Positions 41,900 through 49,491 of a stretch of 64,000 nt of DNA are shown one piece after another (the first letter of the stretch is position 1; each line of letters starts with the position of its first letter). The translations under genes were made by a program, and so were the position numbers. The notes beneath the pieces were generated by a model. It was not told the DNA's origin. It searched no databases and was given only the letters and a program-made list of their open reading frames with translations. Location: NCBI GenBank assembly GCA_012744475.1, contig JAAYBV010000006.1, positions 39,977 through 103,976 of the forward strand, given 5' to 3'. This stretch comes from Phycisphaerae bacterium. Its GTDB lineage: Bacteria > Planctomycetota > Phycisphaerae > Sedimentisphaerales > Anaerobacaceae.

Positions 41900-42988
41900 A
41901 TGATTGCGTTGCCGGAGTGGGAGTCGGACTTTGTCAGGCGATCTCGACGCTGCACGCGGAGGCGCAACGCGTATGCGGCTGTACGCTTCCTTGCGGTACT
42001 CGTGGTCCCGTGGACCCTTGCGCTAGCGTCGTCCTGGGGTCTTGGAGTTGTGGGCCGTTCGTTTCTGGCGATCGTGTCGTTCTTCGGTGTGGTTGTGATC
42101 CTGTTCGTCGCAGAGCAGGTTGCCTGGGCTGTCAAGCGTCGTCAGAAGAGACGTGCGATATCTGCTCTGCTTTGTACCGTGCCGGAGTTGGTGCTGCTGT
42201 GCGGGCTGTGCGTCTACTGGTGGCTGCTCTTTCCGGGCCATATCGCCCTGGCCATAGGTGCGTGGTGGGCATTTGGTCTCCTTCTGGGGCTGTGGCGATA
42301 CGTTTGGCGCAGGTGGGCCTTGGCAGAGGGCATTGTCCAGACGAAAGACTACCGGCTCTTTGGTCGGAGAGCCGGACGCTCCGTGAAGCGGGTCAAGCAC
42401 GATAGGGCTTCGCTGTATGTGCTTCCGCAGGATTCCGCCTTCCGTCCCGGTACTGTCATGGTGCTGACGGCCGACGAACCTGAGATCTACGTCAGTGACG
42501 ACGCGAGGTTGCGTCTGGATGCGGACCAACTCCGAGTGATTATTGCCCATGAACTGGGACACTCGTGGTCTCTGCACCACGTAGGCTACACACTGGAGGA
42601 ATGGACGCGGAAGATGTTCCTTGTCCCTTTCCTGGGATGGCTGGCTTCGGTGGCGCTTGCGGCCGCACCTGCCAGGATGGAACCGATTCTTGTGTTCGTG
42701 TTCCTGACCGCGATGACGCTGATCTGGACGGTCAATGGTTGGGCGGCGAATCTGCTCAATCGGCCGATAGAGTTGGGGGCCGATCTCTACGCGGTGGAGA
42801 TGACTCGAACGCCCGAGGCGTTTGTGGAAGGCATGAGACGCCTGGCGGAGGCCGAACCATACAACGTGTTTCCGAATCTGTTCGACACGCTGGGCTTCTG
42901 CTCCCATCTCTGCGTAGTCAAACGACTCGAGCATCTGGCGGCCGCGCTGGAGAATGCGAGCGACGAGCCCGGCGCAAGAAGACTGTGA
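41900..42988 (+). CDS. Membrane-bound M48-type metalloprotease
   Basis: 362 residues. Hydrophobic helices lie at about 28-45, 50-75, 88-110, 113-135 and, after the active site, 234-250 and 255-280. The zinc motif is HELGH (217-221, in IIAHELGHSW), and the third ligand region is ELGADLYAVEMT (Glu near 292 followed by Asp). This is the arrangement of HtpX/Ste24-type M48 proteases, which cut membrane or misfolded proteins. It differs from HtpX by its longer N-terminal membrane part. Divergent from the fucosidase gene. No Shine-Dalgarno sequence before the ATG; see the promoter entry for a leaderless start. Confidence 0.75.
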   Translation: MIALPEWESDFVRRSRRCTRRRNAYAAVRFLAVLVVPWTLALASSWGLGVVGRSFLAIVSFFGVVVILFVAEQVAWAVKRRQKRRAISALLCTVPELVLLCGLCVYWWLLFPGHIALAIGAWWAFGLLLGLWRYVWRRWALAEGIVQTKDYRLFGRRAGRSVKRVKHDRASLYVLPQDSAFRPGTVMVLTADEPEIYVSDDARLRLDADQLRVIIAHELGHSWSLHHVGYTLEEWTRKMFLVPFLGWLASVALAAAPARMEPILVFVFLTAMTLIWTVNGWAANLLNRPIELGADLYAVEMTRTPEAFVEGMRRLAEAEPYNVFPNLFDTLGFCSHLCVVKRLEHLAAALENASDEPGARRL

Positions 42989-43033
42989 CAGAGGGGCAGA
43001 TAGCTGATCATTTCCGTGTCCAAGCGTGCGCCG

Positions 43034-46000
43034 TCACTCTGGCCATTCGACTAACCGGACCGGGCCGAGGAGGCCGGAGGGGAGCAGGGGGGTGTCCTTC
43101 CAGGGGACTTGCCAGGTCAGGGACTTGTCGATGTTGGTTCGGCAGAACTTCGGGCCGTCGGGGGATTGCGCATCACCGACGAGTCGGTTCGACCACGTGT
43201 TGGCGACCTCGACGACGACCTCGTTCGTGCCTGTCTTGACGGCACCTGTGATATCGATCTGGAAGGGGGGCTTCCACAGGATGCCCTGGCTTTGCCCGTT
43301 GACGTAGACCTCAGCTACGAATCGCACTTGGCCGAGATCGAGAACGATCCGCTTGTCCGGCCCGATCTGGTCGGCGCGAACGTCGAACGTGTTGTGATAG
43401 GATGCGATTCCCGAGAAATACTTCACGCCTTCGTCATCGACGTCCGTCCATGAAACGAGCTTGGGGAAGGTCTTCGAGGCCGGCGCGCCCCAGCCCGGCG
43501 CGAAGCGGACTCCCCAGGGGCCGGCGATTTCATGTCCGGTTTCCAATAGAGGCGGTTTCTCCACTGTTGGCAGAGTCTCGGCGGTTTCGCGGAACACGAC
43601 GAATACGCTACCGTGAGGGGCCAGCTCGAAGCGGATGAACGTCTTGCCATCTTCCACCGTGTACTCGCATGTCCGGATCTCACCCGTGTCGGGCATCCAC
43701 AACTGTGGCACCCGATTCGTCACGCGGAAGAGGCCATATGCCAGCGGCAGGGATAGTCCGGTTGTGTTGCTCACGAAGTAGATGTCGGCCTCCGGCAGGC
43801 GCCGGTGGACGTAGTCGAGCTGTCTCGGATGATGGTTATGCACGGATGCGCCGATGAAATCCGGGCCGATCCCGCGTTCTTCGAGGATGTCACGCAGGGG
43901 CTTGCCCCAAATGATCCTGCCTTGGCCGTAGGTGTGCTCCTTGATGGTCCCGCCATCGCAGGGGCCCCAGAGGCGGTCGGCGATCTGCCGGACTTCGGCG
44001 TCCCGGCGGATGTGGTCGGCCAGGCCGTTGGAGCGCGTCGGTTTGCGACCGACGACAGTGGCGCCGTCTTCGACCATCTGCTCGAGCTTCTTTAGGACAT
44101 CCAGGTCGATGTCATCGCGTTCGGGCAGGACGAGCAATTCGTAACTCATTCCGTCGGGCAATGTGAGGCGGCCATCCTTGACGCTCATCCGGGTGAGGAT
44201 GACCTCGGCGTTGGTGACGTCGTAGTCGTAGCCGAAACCCAGGGACGGATCGATTTGCTTGGGAGGCACGAAGTTGTAGCCCTGGTCGCCGTAATAGTAA
44301 CACACGTCGGCGACGAACAAGCCCTGCTGGAGCAGATAGGAGCACCGCGAGAGGTAGTCGATCCAGGGCTTGGCCTTGGGCCACCACGCGATGCTCGGGC
44401 TGATGTGGGTTCCGGCGTGATAGACCCAGCCGGGCCGGTCGGTCGCCGAGGGATTGTGCGCCGCCGTGTGGAACGTGAAGTGGTTCGCGCCGTCGCAGAA
44501 GGCACGGTCGGCGATGGGCTTGAGTTCGAAGGGGCCATCCTGCCAGTGCCGCCAGCTCGTGAACGCCTCCATATCGACTTGGCTCTTGCCGTAGATGTGG
44601 GCGGCGCAGGCGGTCTCTTTGACGACCCAGACATTGTGCTCCTTCCAGAACTCGCCTCGCGGGATGTCGAGCGCCCCGAGCGCCTTCAGTGCATCGACGG
44701 GCACCTGGTGGAGGGGCGGGCCGGGACCGCCCGCTTCGGCGCACAGCAGCAGACCATGCTCGTTTGATAGTTCTGTAGCGGCCTTGTAGAACGCGTCGAC
44801 CAGCAGATCGCCCAGCGTCTTGCGGTAGTCATATTCGAATCGCTTTGCGGCGTCGTGGTCCTTCAGCGCGCAGCCCGCCAGGACGGGCAGATACCGCGTC
44901 ATGTCGTAACCGCGACGCTTGGCGAACTGAGACAGGAAATCGGGCGTCCACGTCGAGCCGCTCAGCTCGTAGCTGCATACGTACATCTGCTTGAGCGCCG
45001 TGTCTTTGAAGTTGCCCAATTCCTTGTGCAGCTTGTCGAGCAGGTATTGGAAATGGAACTTCGTCGCTTCGGCGCTGAAATGGTCGATGGCCAGGCCGCC
45101 GGAGTTGGGGCTCGGCAGTCTCAGCGACAGGCCCGTATTGGCGCAGACGAAACGCATGATGATCCACTCGCCGGCCGGCACGTCCCAATCGAGGCGGCCA
45201 TTCGCGTCGATACGGTTCGTCACGTCAACGATGTCTTCCGGGTCTTCGATCACCAGCGGCGGCGGGCCGGCGGACGACCAGCTTCCGGCCGCGCCCGACT
45301 TGCCACCGTCGTGAATGTTGGCCGCGGTCCAGTTCTGCTCGGTTTCGCTGCCCAGGGCGGAACTGCTGTGCAGCAGACTGGCGGCGGTCTTGCTGCCGTC
45401 GGGGTGATAGGCATTGGCGACGTTGACGCCGTCGGCCGAGTAGACCTCGAACTCGCCCAACTGCACCCGGTCGAATTTGGCGTTGTGCCCCGACAGGACG
45501 ACGAGCCTGACGTAGCGGGCCTCGATTGGCTCGAAGCGGAACGTCTGGGCTTCCGTGTTCGGTTCGAGAGATGCCCGCACGATCTGCCGAAAACGGTTCG
45601 GCTCCGCGCTCTCGGCCGATGCATAGACCGCAAAGTCGCTGGCGAACAGGTGCATCGGGCCGTAGCGCTTCTCATCGCCGCTGGGCGTGTTGTACAGAAC
45701 CACGCGGTCGACGGTATGCGTTCCTGGCGGAGCGAGTTCGAAGACAAATTCGTGTCCCGCCGACCGCTTGGGTGACCGGATCGCCAGCGCCGCCACGTCC
45801 TTGACATACGCCGGCTTGCCGTCAGGGCCTCGTGGCGCAGCGGCCGGAAGCGCCGGCAGAGGCAGCGGACTATCGAGGCGCGTCGGGCCTGTCACGGTGA
45901 TCTGGCAGTGGTAGAGGCCCATGCTGGCGTATTCGGGCGGGACCCACGGCCCGCCGCAGTTCCAACTGCTCGACGTGACCAGACCGACCTCCATGCCGAG

Positions 46001-46336
46001 CCGCGTCGCTTCGCGGACGGTGTGGCCGATGGCGTGAAGCGATTCCGGGCCCATGAAGGCGGGACCGGCCGGCACGATGCGCCTGGGGTCCTGTGCGCCG
46101 ATGTCGAAGATGTACACACCGCCAATGCCCTTGGCCTTCATCTCCTCCAGCTCGACTGTCATGCGGTCCTGGTTCGTCAGGCCATTGACCCATGCCCAAT
46201 AGACCGACGGTCGCGCCGGCAGCGGCGGCTCCCGAAATCCTGCCTGCAAAAGGTTTTCAGTGCCCGCGTGGAGACACCACGCATGCGACAGAATGAGGAT
46301 CGCAGTCAGGACGTGTGAGAAGCGATACGAAGTCAC
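43034..46336 (-). CDS. Exported GH106-type alpha-L-rhamnosidase
   Basis: 1100 residues from GTG 46336, with a signal peptide (SHVLTAILILSHAWCLHAG). The family start is typical: FREPPLPARPSVYWAWVNG, then DRMTVELEEMKAKGIGGVYIFD. The barrel and its inserted modules include GPWVPPEYASMGL, LRLPSPNSGGLAIDHFS, YELSGSTWTPDFLSQF and LLCAEAGGPG. The C-terminus is a GH2-like sugar-binding jelly roll (FVAEVYVNGQSQGILWKPPF). GH106 enzymes release alpha-L-rhamnose by inversion with calcium. The GTG comes 5 bases after the pseudopilin stop, so translation is coupled. The frame continues upstream inside the pseudopilin gene, but without a signal peptide there. Confidence 0.82.
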   Translation of the reverse strand: MTSYRFSHVLTAILILSHAWCLHAGTENLLQAGFREPPLPARPSVYWAWVNGLTNQDRMTVELEEMKAKGIGGVYIFDIGAQDPRRIVPAGPAFMGPESLHAIGHTVREATRLGMEVGLVTSSSWNCGGPWVPPEYASMGLYHCQITVTGPTRLDSPLPLPALPAAAPRGPDGKPAYVKDVAALAIRSPKRSAGHEFVFELAPPGTHTVDRVVLYNTPSGDEKRYGPMHLFASDFAVYASAESAEPNRFRQIVRASLEPNTEAQTFRFEPIEARYVRLVVLSGHNAKFDRVQLGEFEVYSADGVNVANAYHPDGSKTAASLLHSSSALGSETEQNWTAANIHDGGKSGAAGSWSSAGPPPLVIEDPEDIVDVTNRIDANGRLDWDVPAGEWIIMRFVCANTGLSLRLPSPNSGGLAIDHFSAEATKFHFQYLLDKLHKELGNFKDTALKQMYVCSYELSGSTWTPDFLSQFAKRRGYDMTRYLPVLAGCALKDHDAAKRFEYDYRKTLGDLLVDAFYKAATELSNEHGLLLCAEAGGPGPPLHQVPVDALKALGALDIPRGEFWKEHNVWVVKETACAAHIYGKSQVDMEAFTSWRHWQDGPFELKPIADRAFCDGANHFTFHTAAHNPSATDRPGWVYHAGTHISPSIAWWPKAKPWIDYLSRCSYLLQQGLFVADVCYYYGDQGYNFVPPKQIDPSLGFGYDYDVTNAEVILTRMSVKDGRLTLPDGMSYELLVLPERDDIDLDVLKKLEQMVEDGATVVGRKPTRSNGLADHIRRDAEVRQIADRLWGPCDGGTIKEHTYGQGRIIWGKPLRDILEERGIGPDFIGASVHNHHPRQLDYVHRRLPEADIYFVSNTTGLSLPLAYGLFRVTNRVPQLWMPDTGEIRTCEYTVEDGKTFIRFELAPHGSVFVVFRETAETLPTVEKPPLLETGHEIAGPWGVRFAPGWGAPASKTFPKLVSWTDVDDEGVKYFSGIASYHNTFDVRADQIGPDKRIVLDLGQVRFVAEVYVNGQSQGILWKPPFQIDITGAVKTGTNEVVVEVANTWSNRLVGDAQSPDGPKFCRTNIDKSLTWQVPWKDTPLLPSGLLGPVRLVEWPE

Positions 46337-46341
46337 GGAAC

Positions 46342-47172
46342 CTACCACCACATACACGGGTTCGCGAACTGATTGTAGAACCAGCGATGCTCCATCTCCG
46401 CGAACTGACGCCAGGTGACGTGGCCGTCGAGGAAGAGGATGTTGCCGCCGGAGGGCTTGGTGCTGTTCTTGAGGTGGTTGCTCCTGTCGTATACCTGCCA
46501 ACGCGTCCAGCAGCCTCCCGTAGCCCGGGTGAAGTCGGCAGTCTCCCGATTGGGCCCGTCGCTGGCGGTCACGTCGGTGATCAGCTCCATCGTGGCCGGC
46601 GGTATTGGTTTGTCTGAGCCCTTTATCTTTGTGGACGTTGTCGTCCGGACCCACCGCTTCGTCAGACCGTCCGGGTCCATCGGCTGGTTGACTCGCCCAC
46701 CCTTCGTGTCGATGAGCCAGTAGTAGCCCATGATGCGGTGGTAGTCCTTTCGAGTCGCTTCGGCGGTGGGCTCCGGCGTCAGAGCGCTCTCGGGCGTTCC
46801 GAGCGGGAAGTTCTCGCCGTAGCGCCAGAAGAGGATGTTGTCCCGCTGCTTCCAGGATGGGCAGTAGAAGATGTGCCGGTCGAACGCGCCCGTCTTGAGG
46901 ATGATGTCCGTAGTCCAGTAGGAGACGTCGAACAGCCAGCGGTCGACCTCATTCATGGGCAGCTTGCCGTCGTTGTCGTTGGCGTAGACGAACAGGCCCA
47001 GCCCCATGTTCTTTTCGTTCTGGGCGCAGACCATCCGGCGGCCTTGCTCGCGGACGACGCCCAGCGCGGGCATCAGGATGCTCAGCAGCAGCGCAATGAT
47101 GGAAATGACCACCAGAAGCTCGATCAGCGTGAAGCCCCTCTTTACCCGCTGTGCCCCATAGTTACACGTCAT
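46342..47172 (-). CDS. Type II secretion/type IV pilin-like pseudopilin with C-terminal DGH motif
   Basis: 276 residues. VKRGFTLIELLVVISIIALL is a prepilin peptidase site (cut before the Phe) with the following transmembrane helix; a 12-residue leader precedes the Gly. The C-terminal domain has ILFLDGHVTWRQF, the DGH signature found in the large planctomycete/verrucomicrobial pseudopilin family, plus HRIMGYYWLIDTKGGR and two Trp-rich ends. GGGAGGG precedes the ATG. It is followed after 5 bases by the GH106 gene, an arrangement suggesting that the pseudopilin helps display or secrete this enzyme. Such proteins occur in many copies per genome, and individual functions are unknown. Confidence 0.88.
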   Translation of the reverse strand: MTCNYGAQRVKRGFTLIELLVVISIIALLLSILMPALGVVREQGRRMVCAQNEKNMGLGLFVYANDNDGKLPMNEVDRWLFDVSYWTTDIILKTGAFDRHIFYCPSWKQRDNILFWRYGENFPLGTPESALTPEPTAEATRKDYHRIMGYYWLIDTKGGRVNQPMDPDGLTKRWVRTTTSTKIKGSDKPIPPATMELITDVTASDGPNRETADFTRATGGCWTRWQVYDRSNHLKNSTKPSGGNILFLDGHVTWRQFAEMEHRWFYNQFANPCMWW

Positions 47173-47360
47173 GCGAGTATCCCTCCCTTTTCCCAGGATA
47201 ACCACATCACAATCGTTGGAGTCGCTTGATCCGGACTCTATCATGCCCGGAGTGAGCGGCAAAGGCAAGGAAAAAACGCCGCAAGTGTGCGGGGGCCGGG
47301 GTGCCAGTACGGATCTTCGTGCAAGGCCCCTTTCAGGCGTGTGGAAGGCTGCCACTTGCG

Positions 47361-47780
47361 TCAGAAGGCGCCCAGCAAGACGGGGGTGGCAACGACGTTG
47401 TAGACAGCCGCCCAGGCGTACAGGATGATGACGGCGACGAAGATGTAGATCGCCCAGCGGCGCAGGAAGACCGTCAGCAGGATGACCGCCGCGAATTGGG
47501 CGAGCTTGCTGACAACCGGGCCGAGCATGGGACCCAGGGCGAGAGAGAGCAGCCGGATGACCGGGTGACTTTCGGCCTGGGGACCGTCGATCGCCATGAA
47601 GAAGACGGTCGAGAGCATGTCTGCCGCCGCCGCCACCGCCAGCAGGAGCAGGAAAGCCCAATACGTCGCCAGATAACCGGGCCAGTTGTCTTGCAGTCGC
47701 CTGGCCACATCGCCAATGGATCGCACCTGGATCATGGGCAGATCGAGTCCTCCCGCTGCCTTCAAAGAGTCGGCGTCCAT
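47361..47780 (-). CDS. Four-helix membrane protein, DUF5658-like
   Basis: About 139 residues. Four hydrophobic segments are seen after a polar N-terminus (WPGYLATYWAFLLLLAVAAAADMLSTVFFM, then LLSLALGPMLGPVVSKLAQFAAVILLTVFL and WAIYIFVAVIILYAWAAVYNVV region). An acidic D-x3-T motif in the first helix and the AESHPVIRLL loop resemble the DUF5658 family, whose role is unknown. The start is uncertain: ATG 47780 (MDADSLK) or 47735 (MIQVRSI, with GGGAGG 12 bases ahead). No functional link to neighbours can be read. Confidence 0.6.
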   Translation of the reverse strand: MDADSLKAAGGLDLPMIQVRSIGDVARRLQDNWPGYLATYWAFLLLLAVAAAADMLSTVFFMAIDGPQAESHPVIRLLSLALGPMLGPVVSKLAQFAAVILLTVFLRRWAIYIFVAVIILYAWAAVYNVVATPVLLGAF

Positions 47781-47810
47781 CCACCCGCTTGCGCTTCTGC
47801 ATCTACAGCG

Positions 47811-47838
47811 AGATACGAGATGCCAGATACGAGATACG
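47811..47838. repeat. Short tandem GAGATACGA-type repeat
   Basis: AGATACGAGATGCC followed by AGATACGAGATACG. A degenerate tandem typical of intergenic simple repeats in these genomes; it lies upstream of the DUF5658-like gene. Confidence 0.5.
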
Positions 47839-47975
47839 CAGTTCGAGCAACCAGCGACGAAATGCGGCCCGCGCATCTACCCTTCATGCTCGCCCGCTTC
47901 TACGCGTCGGGACGCCCCATTCGCTGTCATGATAGGCCTGATAGACAGGGTCGGCGGTGCACCATCCGCAGCGGT

Positions 47976-48428
47976 TCACGAGCCACCGTTGCCTTGTTTC
48001 GCGTCGCCCCGCATCGAGGGCGGAACGAGCGGCCCCAGATCGATTCCCCCCACGCTGAGGGTCCCGAATTCGTACGTGATCGTCCGGCCGTCTTTCGTTA
48101 CGACTGCGACCTTCGTGTCTTTCGAAGACAGGCGGATCGTGCGGTAGTCCTCACCCAGCACCGGGTCAACGGGGCGTGAAAGGAACTCGCCGTCTCGGAG
48201 AAGGTCTTCGTACGTCACCTCGGGGACGCGATGACTCCTGAGGTAGGCGCCGCCCGCCATGACCACTTGCCTGAGATTGGCCTGGATCGCCTTCTCGGGA
48301 TGCTCGGCCCGGAATCGCTCCCATTCGCTCCGACCAGGCAACATCGACAGCAGGTACGAGAGGCTGAAGGCGATGATCGCGAACGAGACAATCACGATGA
48401 TGCCGGTCCGGGTACGGATTGTTTTCAT
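47976..48428 (-). CDS. Single-helix protein with pilin-like globular part, unknown function
   Basis: 150 residues. One transmembrane helix (IIVIVSFAIIAFSLSYLLSML) near the N-terminus is followed by a soluble domain with ANLRQVVMAGGAYLRSHRVPEVTYEDLL, then PVDPVLGEDYRTIRL and VTKDGRTITYEFGT. The order of a helix, an AnLRQ segment and a P-V-GEDY turn resembles the globular half of planctomycete/verrucomicrobial pilin-like proteins. The prepilin peptidase site (GFTLIE) is missing. It may be a minor pilin relative inserted as an ordinary membrane protein. No operon partner. Confidence 0.6.
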   Translation of the reverse strand: MKTIRTRTGIIVIVSFAIIAFSLSYLLSMLPGRSEWERFRAEHPEKAIQANLRQVVMAGGAYLRSHRVPEVTYEDLLRDGEFLSRPVDPVLGEDYRTIRLSSKDTKVAVVTKDGRTITYEFGTLSVGGIDLGPLVPPSMRGDAKQGNGGS

Positions 48429-48747
48429 GATTGACCCCTCATTCTTCCCATCGCGGGTCCCGAACCACGCGTCTTTCTGGCCATTGGCTCATGCGTCGTC
48501 CTTTGCCTGTCATCGCGGCTTCTCGTCGCCGACTACAAGGGCAACAGCATTACCTGCTTGCCTGGATCCAGGGCGGCGAGCCCGCTTCAATACCGCCATT
48601 ATGGGCGGGTATTCCGGCTAATGCAAGCGAATAAATCTGTATCTGAGGGTAACATCAGACGGGCCCAACCGTCATAACGTGCGCAGAAGGGGGTTTTCGG
48701 CCTGGACGGCGGGGCCGGGCCTTGGATTGTGAAGGTGGGATGCAGGC
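48429..48747. other. 319-bp spacer upstream of the ABC transporter genes
   Basis: No gene supported. A comparatively AT-rich part (48618-48650, GCAAGCGAATAAATCTG) may hold the promoter of the ABC array, but no box pair is clear. The end contains GGTGGGA ahead of the GTG start. Confidence 0.4.
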
Positions 48748-49491
48748 GTGAGCGGAGTGCAAGAGGCCCTGATACAAGTGGAGAACCTCCATCGAGTCTT
48801 CGTGACCGACGAAGTGGAGACCCATGCACTGGCCGGGATTCACCTGTCGATCGCGCGGGGCGAGTATGTGGCGATTTCCGGACCGTCCGGCTGCGGCAAG
48901 TCGACCCTGATGGCCATTCTGGGCCTGCTCGATACGCCCAGCGAAGGCGATTACTGGCTCGACGGCCGGCCCGTGGCGAGCCTGACGCCTTCTGAGCGGG
49001 CCCGCATCCGCAATCGCCGGGTCGGGTTCATCTTCCAGAGCTTCAATCTGATCGGGGATCTTACCGTCCACCAGAACGTCGAACTGCCGTTGCTGTACCG
49101 TCGCGTCCCGTCGGCCCAGCGCCGGCAGTGGGTGCAGGAGGCGCTGGATCGCGTGGGCATGTCGCATCGGGCCAAGCACTATCCGGCCCAACTGTCCGGC
49201 GGGCAGCAGCAGCGGGTGGCGGCCGCCCGCGCCGTCGTCGGCCGGCCTGCGATCCTCCTGGCCGACGAGCCGACCGGGAACCTCGATTCGAACAGCGGCC
49301 GGGCGGTGATGGACATGCTCGCCGAACTGCACCGCGAGGGTACGACGATCTGCATGGTCACGCATGACCCGCGATACGCCGGTTATGCCCAGCGCACCAT
49401 CCATCTTTTCGATGGACGCATCGTGGACGACGACATGGCCGTCCAGAAACCGCAAGATTCATTGGGAGGGACGGTCGAGAGGCGCGCATGA
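48748..49491 (+). CDS. ABC transporter ATP-binding protein (LolD/MacB type)
   Basis: 247 residues. Walker A GPSGCGKST (45-53), Q-loop FIFQSFNLI, signature LSGGQQQR, Walker B ILLADEPTG and switch His in CMVTHDP are intact. The sequence is of the MacB/LolD group, whose partners are four-helix permeases with a large periplasmic domain working by mechanotransmission. GTG start with GGTGGGA about 7 bases ahead. It overlaps the first permease gene by ATGA. It is the only ATPase for the five permease genes that follow and probably energises all of them. Confidence 0.92.
   Translation: MSGVQEALIQVENLHRVFVTDEVETHALAGIHLSIARGEYVAISGPSGCGKSTLMAILGLLDTPSEGDYWLDGRPVASLTPSERARIRNRRVGFIFQSFNLIGDLTVHQNVELPLLYRRVPSAQRRQWVQEALDRVGMSHRAKHYPAQLSGGQQQRVAAARAVVGRPAILLADEPTGNLDSNSGRAVMDMLAELHREGTTICMVTHDPRYAGYAQRTIHLFDGRIVDDDMAVQKPQDSLGGTVERRA

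Noticed and set aside
43034..46654. Longer version of the rhamnosidase frame starting inside the pseudopilin gene
   Set aside because: The extra 106 codons are a shadow of the pseudopilin gene and would hide the signal peptide that starts at GTG 46336.
48599..49455. Minus-strand frames opposite the ABC ATPase gene
   Set aside because: Antisense to intact Walker and signature motifs; no start signals.
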